Of a DNA stretch of 6,630 bases, positions 1 through 4,997 are shown in pieces. Positions within the stretch are counted from its first letter, which is position 1. Every line of letters starts with the position of its first letter. This stretch comes from Paraktedonobacter sp036384215 (lineage in GTDB: Bacteria > Chloroflexota > Ktedonobacteria > Ktedonobacterales > Ktedonobacteraceae). A model generated the notes under the pieces. It saw only the letters and a list, made by a program, of their open reading frames with translations, had not been told where the DNA came from and did no database searches. The stretch covers positions 1 to 6,630 of the forward strand of contig DASVMX010000640.1 of the NCBI GenBank assembly GCA_036384215.1, read 5' to 3'. The translations under genes and the position numbers were made by a program.

Positions 1-23
1 TTGGGTGGCCCGTGGCCACCCAA
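1..23. repeat. Perfect 10-bp hairpin downstream of the operon
   Basis: TTGGGTGGCC (1-10) and GGCCACCCAA (14-23) pair exactly around a 3-nt loop. It lies about 130 bp beyond the regulator stop codon. Any T-run on the minus strand would be outside the window, so it may be the operon terminator or a repeat. A second palindrome, CGCTGCGCAGCG, lies at 49-60. I see no gene in 1-155. Confidence 0.5.
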
Positions 24-155
24 CAGCTACATCCGACAAAAAGAGCGCCGCTGCGCAGCGCAAAGGGGTTGCCAACGATCTATTCTGAGGCCATATAGAA
101 ACCTCATCAGGAGTTGCGCACTTCCGGTGCATGACGTTTTGGATTTTGAGGCGGC

Positions 156-761
156 TTATAGCCAACCACGCTCTTCCGCGCGCCTGGCAGCTTCCATGCG
201 GTTGCGTACGCCGAGCTTCTGGATGGCCAGCGAGAGGTGATTGCGCACCGTGCCTTCGGAGAGAAAGAGCTGGCCGGCGATATCCGCTATGCTCGCTCCC
301 GACAGGGCGACAGCCAGTACTTCGCGCTCGCGATTGGTGAGCGGGTTGTGGCCCTCGGAGAGCGCGGCCAGTGCCAGGGCGGGATCGATGATGCGCGAGC
401 CCTGCATGGCCAGGCGAATGGCAACCGCCAGCTCTGCCGCGGGTGCGTCTTTGAGGAGAAAGCCCACCGCGCCGCTCTCGATGGCGCGCCGCAAATAGCC
501 GCTGCGTCCAAAAGTGGTCAGGATCACAATTTTACAGGCCGGTAAGCGCTGGTGTAGCTCGCGCGCGGCCAGCAAGCCATCGCAGCCAGGCATCTCGATG
601 TCCAGCAGGGCGACATCAGGCTCGCTTGCCAGAGCGGCTGAAAGCACTTCATCGCCGCGCGCGGCCTCGGCGACGATCTGAATGTCGTCCTCCAGTGAAA
701 GGAGAGAGGCCAGCGCCTCGCGTACCATCGTTTGATCTTCTGCCAGCAAGACCCGAATCAT
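156..761 (-). CDS. NarL/DesR-type two-component response regulator
   Basis: This 201-residue cytoplasmic DNA-binding regulator is the expected phosphorylation target of the kinase encoded just upstream. Residues 1-118 form the receiver domain: acidic pair E8/D9, phospho-acceptor D54 in LLDIEMPG, switch threonines T82/T83, and conserved K104 in FLLKDA. Residues 137-201 form a LuxR/GerE helix-turn-helix with the signature LTNREREVL (141-149) and recognition helix EGTVRNHLS (169-177). Length and layout match the NarL/FixJ family, with no truncation. The ATG lies only 4 bp after the kinase stop codon, and a weak GAAAGAG ribosome site lies inside the end of the kinase gene, so the two are probably translationally coupled. 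Target genes are not shown by the sequence; autoregulation of its own operon is a reasonable guess. Family assignment is secure, the physiological role is not. Confidence 0.96.
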   Translation of the reverse strand: MIRVLLAEDQTMVREALASLLSLEDDIQIVAEAARGDEVLSAALASEPDVALLDIEMPGCDGLLAARELHQRLPACKIVILTTFGRSGYLRRAIESGAVGFLLKDAPAAELAVAIRLAMQGSRIIDPALALAALSEGHNPLTNREREVLAVALSGASIADIAGQLFLSEGTVRNHLSLAIQKLGVRNRMEAARRAEERGWL

Positions 762-765
762 CGTT

Positions 766-2022
766 TTACTCTTTCACGTTTCCAACAGTTTTCAATAATG
801 GCAGTTCAATTCGCAGGCGGAAACACTGCGCGCCATCCGTGAGCCACGGGCCAGCCTCGCAATTTCCACCCATAATCGTGACGCGCTCTGCTATTCCCGC
901 CAGGCCGGTTCCATCCTCCTGGCGCTCTCTGTGCCGTTCCTGGTACCCATCATTGATCAGCTCGGCTTTGACGCGCTCCGGCGTGCTCTCCAGACGCATC
1001 ACGCACTGATGGGCACGGCTGTGACGAATGACATTGGTTACGCCCTCGCGCACCGCCCAGGCCAGCACGGCGTCTACGGGCGGCGGCAGCTCGACGATGC
1101 TCTGGAAAGTGGTGCAGGAGATGCCCGCGGCCTCGAACACCTGGCGCGCATTTTCCAACTCGCTCTCCAGCCGCGGCTGGCGGTAGCCGGCCACAGCCTC
1201 GCGTACTTCACCTAACATCTGGCGCGCTACCTGTTCAATATCGCGCACTTCTTTTGTCGCCCGCTCGGGCGCTCTCCCCATCAAACGCCCGGCCAGTTCA
1301 CTTTTTAAAGTGATCAGCGACAGCTTATGGCCCAATAGATCGTGCAGGTCACGCGCCAGGCGAAAGCGCTCCTCCATCACCGCCAGGCGCGCCAGTTCGC
1401 TGCGCGCCAGTTGTAATTCGCGAATGGCGCGAAACGCGCGCACGCTGCCCGTCGTGCCAGAGCCAACGCCCGCGACCAGGATCACGGGGATGATGAATTG
1501 CTGCCAATCCGCGCCCAATAAAAAGCGGCCCAGGCCGAATGTCAACAGGGTCAAACCCGCGACAACCAGCCCGGCGCGCCTGGTTGGAAGGACCACGCCC
1601 GCAGCAACGCCGGAGAAGATGAAATCCCAGAGCCAGCCACTGCCATAGGTCAGACAGAGAAAGAGGGTCAGCGCGACCAGCAGCCCGAAAGGCAGCCAGA
1701 CAGAGCGCGAGCGTGAGCGCGCCCGCGCTTGAAAGCTCAATGGATGGGGCCAGACCAGCCAGCCGTACAGACTGCAGAAGCAGAGCGTAGCCAGCCCGGC
1801 AATAGCCATCTGTCGAAACGTGTGCGGTATGCTCCACAACTGGTACAGTTCAAGAAACATGAAGAAAAGCCAGGCCAGCGCGAAAATTCGCCAGGTCAGA
1901 GGCGAAATCCCGTCAGGCGTGGCCTGGGTTCGCCTCTTCTCTTCTTGCTCGCGCTGCCCGGTGGGCTGTCCCGTCCGGCTTTTTGTCGCGTCTCCTGGTT
2001 TCACAATTGACTCTGGCTTCAT
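766..2022 (-). CDS. DesK-like membrane sensor histidine kinase (HisKA_3 family)
   Basis: This kinase should autophosphorylate on histidine and pass the phosphate to the regulator 4 bp downstream. From the ATG at 2022 it has 418 residues: a charged polar N-terminus, about six hydrophobic segments (roughly 42-63, 72-91, 109-127, 129-146, 149-169, 175-194), a short coiled linker, a HisKA_3 dimerisation domain with phospho-acceptor H227 in ARDLHDLLGH, and a HATPase_c domain. The ATPase shows an N-box (REGVTNVIRHS, 325-335), an NDG nucleotide-binding motif (357-359) and a G-box GTGLAGIAERV (371-381). There is no PAS, GAF or large extracellular domain, so sensing must be by the membrane part or a partner. 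The frame is open to a TTG at 2079, which would overlap the upstream gene by 14 bp. I prefer the ATG because the extension covers a hairpin and a duplicated 18-bp unit and has no good ribosome site. The ATG's own site (GGGAGAG, about 14 nt away) is also weak. Confidence 0.93.
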   Translation of the reverse strand: MKPESIVKPGDATKSRTGQPTGQREQEEKRRTQATPDGISPLTWRIFALAWLFFMFLELYQLWSIPHTFRQMAIAGLATLCFCSLYGWLVWPHPLSFQARARSRSRSVWLPFGLLVALTLFLCLTYGSGWLWDFIFSGVAAGVVLPTRRAGLVVAGLTLLTFGLGRFLLGADWQQFIIPVILVAGVGSGTTGSVRAFRAIRELQLARSELARLAVMEERFRLARDLHDLLGHKLSLITLKSELAGRLMGRAPERATKEVRDIEQVARQMLGEVREAVAGYRQPRLESELENARQVFEAAGISCTTFQSIVELPPPVDAVLAWAVREGVTNVIRHSRAHQCVMRLESTPERVKAELINDGYQERHRERQEDGTGLAGIAERVTIMGGNCEAGPWLTDGAQCFRLRIELPLLKTVGNVKE

Positions 2023-2035
2023 GATTGACTCTGGC
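2000..2035. repeat. Tandem 18-bp duplication at the DesK-like kinase start
   Basis: Units 2000-2017 and 2018-2035 match at 16 of 18 bases. On the minus strand they read GCCAGAGTCAATCATGAA, then GCCAGAGTCAATTGTGAA, so one carries an ATG (2022) and the other a GTG (2004) at the same position, both in the kinase frame. The duplication adds a repeated KPESI-like hexapeptide to the polar N-terminus. Confidence 0.75.
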
Positions 2036-2047
2036 TCTCTCCCACGC

Positions 2048-2067
2048 GAACCGGCTCGGGCTGGTTC
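2048..2067. repeat. Hairpin between cupredoxin and kinase genes
   Basis: GAACCGGC (2048-2055) and GCTGGTTC (2060-2067) pair over 8 bp with one G-T wobble and a 4-nt loop. It overlaps the cupredoxin stop codon and lies just before the preferred kinase ATG. No T-run follows, so it is more likely an mRNA processing or stability structure than a terminator. Confidence 0.45.
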
Positions 2068-2908
2068 ACTGAACAACAACGGTCAGATTCATCCCTCGAT
2101 GAATTGTACAATATAGATGAAAAACGCCCGCGGTATTAAATGGGCCGAGTTCGACCGAGCCATTTTTGATATCCACATTGCGCACCGCGGGCGCTCCCGC
2201 CTCTTTCTGTGTGTTAGGCGCGCCGCTGGCCGTCCAGAAGCCGTTTTCCAGCACGTGTTCGATGCCGTCGTCATTGATGACCTGGAGCTTCGAGCCTTTC
2301 GGCACCAGCACCACATTGGTCAGAAAATTGCTTCCCGCTACATGGACCGTGGGTGCGCCATTTGCGCTGGTATTTGCTGTCGCCCCCACAGGATTCGCGG
2401 CCACCAGCAGGGCAGCAATCACCATTCCGGCAGCCAGCGCGCTCATGCCTGTCACAAAAGGCGAAAGCCAGCGCGTGTTTCCCGGCAGCGAGCCGCGCAG
2501 GCTCCGAATACCCGCGACTCCGCCGCAGATTAGCGCTATCAAAGCAAAGGCCAGGAGAAACGCCAGCGAGCCGAAATGGCCTGGATTGACGGCTGGATGC
2601 AGCAAAGTCGAAGATGTTTCTATCTGAGCAAGGTCCAGGGATGATGTAATCAGCACCACCACCGCGCCCAGCAGAAGCGCCAGGCGCATCCGTGCCAGAA
2701 TCAGGCCCGCCACCCCGGCAGTCACCAGCGGAAAGATCAGGTATTGCAGCAAAAACGGGCCAACTGCCAGCCAGACAAAAAAGAACTGAAACAGGAAAAC
2801 TGCCGCGTTCAAAAACAAAGCCACCGCCGCCGTCTTCTCTAACCCGGAAAGCTCCCGCCGCGCGCGCTTCGCCTTCTCCCGCGCGGTTACATTTTCTTCT
2901 TGAAGCAT
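2066..2908 (-). CDS. Five-helix membrane protein with C-terminal cupredoxin (type 1 copper) domain
   Basis: This 280-residue protein has a basic cytoplasmic N-terminus (REKAKRARREL), about five membrane helices (roughly 28-48, 51-72, 75-93, 112-134, 150-171) and a cupredoxin domain at about 185-280. The positive-inside rule with five helices puts the cupredoxin outside the membrane. Copper ligands are visible: H218 in IEHVLENG and the terminal cluster C267-T-I-H270-R-G-M273. This C-x2-H-x2-M spacing resembles amicyanin more than azurin. Such domains carry single electrons or bind copper; the electron partner is unknown. The ATG at 2908 is chosen because AAGGAGGAAT lies at ideal distance upstream. 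The frame stays open to 2977, but that extension has no such signal and crosses the likely promoter. It is the first gene of an operon with the kinase and regulator, so it may be a sensor partner or a regulated product. The fold and copper site are well supported, the role is not. Confidence 0.9.
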   Translation of the reverse strand: MLQEENVTAREKAKRARRELSGLEKTAAVALFLNAAVFLFQFFFVWLAVGPFLLQYLIFPLVTAGVAGLILARMRLALLLGAVVVLITSSLDLAQIETSSTLLHPAVNPGHFGSLAFLLAFALIALICGGVAGIRSLRGSLPGNTRWLSPFVTGMSALAAGMVIAALLVAANPVGATANTSANGAPTVHVAGSNFLTNVVLVPKGSKLQVINDDGIEHVLENGFWTASGAPNTQKEAGAPAVRNVDIKNGSVELGPFNTAGVFHLYCTIHRGMNLTVVVQ

Positions 2909-2921
2909 AAATGATTCCTCC
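2909..2921 (-). promoter_or_regulatory. Strong ribosome binding site fixing the cupredoxin start
   Basis: The minus strand reads AAGGAGGAATCATTT immediately before the ATG at 2908, with AGGAGG 8 nt from the start codon. It is the best Shine-Dalgarno sequence seen in the window and decides against the in-frame upstream start at 2977. Confidence 0.85.
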
Positions 2922-2956
2922 TTGTATGTATCTTTATCTCGAACAACCCTGCCCAG

Positions 2957-2985
2957 AGTGTAATCCGTTCTAAACAAAACAAGAA
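2957..2985 (-). promoter_or_regulatory. Possible promoter of the cupredoxin-kinase-regulator operon
   Basis: On the minus strand TTCTTG (2985-2980) and TACACT (2962-2957) are separated by 17 bp. The -10 matches four of six consensus bases, while the -35 is poor, as expected for an activator-dependent promoter. The DNA here is visibly more AT-rich than the genes. Transcription would start near 2950, leaving a leader of about 40 nt before the ATG at 2908. Confidence 0.3.
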
Positions 2986-3194
2986 GTGAAACCTATCATG
3001 ATCTCTGCATGACAAATGTCACGGCCCTCGTCAAACGGATTGGCGAAGAACTGTTCCATACCGTTGGGGTCCGTCCAATAATTGATGAATCCATTGGGGC
3101 ACACTGCACAGGCGGGCACACCGGACGCGCCGGTCTGAGGTGTAGCCGTCAGAGCGGAGCCTCTGACGGCTACGGGAGGATGCGTTTGCTTCAT
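2970..3194 (-). CDS. Doubtful 74-codon ORF or remnant with CxxC motif
   Basis: I do not recognise this ORF. It contains a PACAVCPNG segment (C-x2-C) followed by FINYWTDPNG and EQFFANPFDEG, which look more protein-like than random GC-rich shadow sequence. Its first third is encoded by the perfect inverted repeat at 3142-3173. Its last dozen residues come from AT-rich DNA that looks like the promoter of the cupredoxin operon. The ATG at 3194 has no properly spaced ribosome site. It may be the remnant of a larger gene, or part of a mobile palindromic element. It competes with the regulatory reading of 2957-3021, and both cannot easily be right. Confidence 0.2.
   Translation of the reverse strand: MKQTHPPVAVRGSALTATPQTGASGVPACAVCPNGFINYWTDPNGMEQFFANPFDEGRDICHAEIMIGFTSCFV
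3010..3021. promoter_or_regulatory. Candidate operator palindrome TGACA-N2-TGTCA
   Basis: TGACAAATGTCA has 5-bp inverted arms around AA, the type of short dyad bound by dimeric NarL-family regulators. It lies about 90-110 bp upstream of the cupredoxin start, and upstream of the putative promoter elements, where an activator could sit. An 8-bp palindrome ATCATGAT (2995-3002) is next to it. Binding by the regulator encoded in this operon is inference from position and symmetry only. Confidence 0.35.
3142..3173. repeat. Perfect 13-bp inverted repeat with 6-nt loop
   Basis: Arms GTAGCCGTCAGAG (3142-3154) and CTCTGACGGCTAC (3161-3173) are exact reverse complements around the loop CGGAGC. No T-run follows on either strand, so it is a poor intrinsic terminator. 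It sits just upstream of the truncated AraC fragment, at the point where regulator homology begins. This is consistent with a dispersed palindromic or MITE-like element at a rearrangement junction. Only one copy is in this window. Confidence 0.7.
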
Positions 3195-3195
3195 A

Positions 3196-3472
3196 CCCTG
3201 GAACTCAAAGGGTGGGTGGAAGGTCGAGGAACTGGCAGACGCCGTGGCTTTTTCCGCTCAGCATTCTCCGCACGCTTCACACGGCTTGTCGATGAGCCAC
3301 CTATCACATACCCTACCCATTGGCGCATGCACATGTGAGGCACTTGCTTAAGAACGATGCCAGGACAGAAACGGCCGCACGGCTTCTCGGCTATGAGTCG
3401 GAAGTGGCCTTTCGCCAGGCCTTCAAGCGAGAAGTAGGTATTCCTCCGGCCAGATACCGCAAGCCTGGGTAA
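3196..3472 (+). pseudogene. AraC-family regulator, C-terminal DNA-binding fragment with two frameshifts
   Basis: Three reading frames joined end to end give a typical AraC C-terminal domain. First frame: WKVEELADAVAF, starting at 3217. Second frame: RSAFSARFTRLVDEPP and HWRMHM, from 3255. Third frame: LLKNDARTETAARLLGYESE, followed by AFKREVGIPPARYRK and a TAA at 3470-3472. Adding one C near 3255 restores VAFSRSAF, and one base near 3335 restores the run from HWRMHM into LLKND, so both lesions are single-base deletions. The N-terminal half of the domain and any effector domain are missing: upstream lies a palindrome, not regulator sequence. The left edge is approximate. It is the only gene-like sequence on the plus strand and converges on the GAF kinase. 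It cannot make a functional regulator as written, barring sequencing errors. Confidence 0.8.
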
Positions 3473-3535
3473 CCAGCCTCCACGGCGGAACTTTCCCACC
3501 AGGCTCGTCGAAATAGTGCTAAGATGAGAGAAAGC

Positions 3536-3550
3536 ACCGGCTATTCCGGT
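3536..3550 (-). terminator. Weak candidate terminator after the GAF kinase
   Basis: Eight bases after the kinase stop codon the minus strand forms ACCGG-AATAG-CCGGT, followed by the T-rich run GCTTTCTCTC. The stem has only 5 bp, so this is a weak call. A 10-bp palindrome ATAAGCTTAT (3552-3561) overlaps the stop codon itself. Confidence 0.25.
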
Positions 3551-3557
3551 TATAAGC

Positions 3558-4829
3558 TTATGATAGATCGCTTCTCCCGTCTTTATCCAGAGGCACACAT
3601 ACAACAATGCAGGTACCTGTATCGGGTCCGCTGTCGATACACAGCGTTCCTCCCAGCAGCCTGACGCGCTCATTCATGCCGATCAGGCCGAAATGCCTCA
3701 TCTGCCCACCCAGGCGCGCGGCGGTATCCATCGCCTCGTCAACCTGAAAGCCATGCCCATCGTCATAGACCGAGAGGCAGAGTTCATGTCCTTCCACGGA
3801 CAGCGCCATCATCACCTGCTCGGCCCGGGCGTGCTTTCTGACGTTGCTCAGTGCCTCCTGGGCCACGCGGTACATGGCGGTTTCCAGGCGCGGGGACAGG
3901 AGCGGAAAATCGCCTGGCGCGTAACGATAGGTGATGACCAGACCATCTACTTCGGCCTCGCGCGCCAGTTCGCGCAGTGCCTCGGGCAGGGTGCGGTTTT
4001 GCAAAGGGGCCGCGCGCAGATCAATCACCGAGCGGCGCGCCTCTTCCAGGTTTGCACGCGCCAGAGTCAGGGCGCGGCGGATCGCCTCCTGCGCGCGCGC
4101 TGGGCGCTGCTGTGACAGCGCGTCTGCGGTCTCCAGTTGCAGGGTAATCGCCGCCAGGCCCTGAGCCAGGGTATCGTGGATCTCACGTGCCAGGCGGTTG
4201 CGCTCCTCAATCGTCGCCAGGCGAGCCGCGGCCCGCGTGTGCTCCGCGGCCAGGCGCGCGCGCTGAATCGCCAGGCCAATCTGGTCGCCCACGATATGCA
4301 GTAATTGCAACTCCTCCTCGCTCAATTCGCGCCAGTCCTCGCTGGCCACGTTGAGCATCCCCAGCCCTGTCTCGCCCGCGTAGATGGGTACACTGGCGTG
4401 GAAACGCAGACCCCAGGAGGTGGGATCGCCCTCGCGTTCAGCGTTCTTCAAACGACTACAGCGAAACACATCAATATTGGCTGCTCCGGCCAGGCTGCCC
4501 GCCAGAAAAGTATCCAGACAGAGGCAGGACCCCGTCATGCGCTCGTGGTGCTCGCCCAGATAGGGCGGCAGTGCCAGGGATGCGGCCAGGTAAGGCCGCC
4601 GTTCCTCGTCCAGCAGCCAGACCCAGCCAGTCTGCAAGCCAAACAACTTCGTGACCTGGCTCAATACCTCCTGGAGCACCTCGCGCACATCCACCTTGCG
4701 GTTCAACTGGCTGGCAATGGCATACAAAACAGCCAGGTCGCGATTCCCCCGCAAAAGCGCGGGCGCTTCGCCACTGTGCAGTGGACGCGGCTCTTGATTG
4801 GCTGCTGATTTCTGTGCGTCTGTATCCAT
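3558..4829 (-). CDS. GAF-domain sensor histidine kinase (HisKA_3), orphan
   Basis: This is a soluble kinase of 423 residues from the ATG at 4829. It has a polar N-terminus, a GAF sensor domain (about 30-190), a short helical linker, a HisKA_3 domain with H218 in LAREIHDTLAQGL, and a HATPase_c domain with N-box EALSNVRKHA (around N329), DDGHGF (356-361) and FGLIGMNERV (380-389). No membrane segment is visible, so it should sense a cytoplasmic signal. The GAF domain carries three cysteines, C102-x-C104 and C124 (SCLCLD and FRCSRL), which could bind a cofactor or react to redox; this is inference. The frame extends to a TTG at 4844, but neither start has a usable ribosome site, and a TACAAT box upstream suggests leaderless translation from the ATG. 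No regulator gene follows: downstream is decayed DNA. It may talk to a distant regulator or to the one at 156-761. Confidence 0.93.
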   Translation of the reverse strand: MDTDAQKSAANQEPRPLHSGEAPALLRGNRDLAVLYAIASQLNRKVDVREVLQEVLSQVTKLFGLQTGWVWLLDEERRPYLAASLALPPYLGEHHERMTGSCLCLDTFLAGSLAGAANIDVFRCSRLKNAEREGDPTSWGLRFHASVPIYAGETGLGMLNVASEDWRELSEEELQLLHIVGDQIGLAIQRARLAAEHTRAAARLATIEERNRLAREIHDTLAQGLAAITLQLETADALSQQRPARAQEAIRRALTLARANLEEARRSVIDLRAAPLQNRTLPEALRELAREAEVDGLVITYRYAPGDFPLLSPRLETAMYRVAQEALSNVRKHARAEQVMMALSVEGHELCLSVYDDGHGFQVDEAMDTAARLGGQMRHFGLIGMNERVRLLGGTLCIDSGPDTGTCIVVCVPLDKDGRSDLS

Positions 4830-4835
4830 AGCCCC

Positions 4836-4841
4836 ATTGTA
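4836..4841 (-). promoter_or_regulatory. Possible -10 box (TACAAT) of the GAF kinase gene
   Basis: TACAAT on the minus strand matches five of six bases of the -10 consensus and ends 6 nt before the ATG at 4829. A transcript starting at the usual distance would begin at or next to the A of the ATG, giving a leaderless mRNA. No convincing -35 hexamer is present, and the region upstream is hairpin-rich. Confidence 0.35.
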
Positions 4842-4857
4842 CAATAAAAGAGGAGTA

Positions 4858-4980
4858 AGCTGATGGCGAGCATCAGGAAGGCCAGCTTCTGATGCCCGGC
4901 CCGGCTGATCGGCGGTGGATGGGCAGACACGAGCTGGCCTCGCGTCTGCCCGCCGGTAGAGCTGATGCTTGCCATCAGCT
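4858..4980. repeat. Three-hairpin palindromic element with 19-bp terminal inverted repeats
   Basis: The outer arms 4858-4876 and 4962-4980 are reverse complements with 18 of 19 matches. Each arm is itself a hairpin: CTGATG/CATCAG around GCGAG on the left, and AGCTGATG/CATCAGCT around CTTGC on the right. Between them, 4921-4933 and 4939-4951 form a 13-bp stem with one mismatch and loop CTGGC. A further stem pairs GCATCAG (4870-4876) with CTGATGC (4889-4895). Weaker complementarity extends outward to about 4843 and 5002, as far as the synthetase stop codon. It fills the spacer between synthetase and kinase. It could be a REP-like or MITE-like element, or a folded RNA in the kinase upstream region. 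No ORF inside it looks real. Confidence 0.7.
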
Positions 4981-4997
4981 TGCGCCTCCTGCGACGT

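Noticed and set aside
237..545. Plus-strand ORFs antisense to the response regulator
   Set aside because: They are shadows in GC-rich DNA: no family motifs, no ribosome sites, and the opposite strand has a complete regulator.
1349..1837. 162-codon minus-strand ORF in another frame of the DesK-like kinase
   Set aside because: The kinase frame across the same DNA shows continuous membrane helices and the phospho-acceptor histidine; this frame has no motif.
3191..3673. 160-codon minus-strand ORF overlapping the GAF kinase 3' end and the AraC fragment
   Set aside because: It is antisense to the recognisable AraC remnant and out of frame with the kinase, with no recognisable domain.
4305..4808. 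167-codon plus-strand ORF antisense to the GAF domain
   Set aside because: The composition is typical of a shadow frame, and the minus strand encodes an intact GAF domain here.
4853..4890. AGGAG followed by an ATG on the plus strand at 4862
   Set aside because: The reading frame closes after nine codons and lies inside the inverted repeat; the apparent ribosome site is part of the palindrome.
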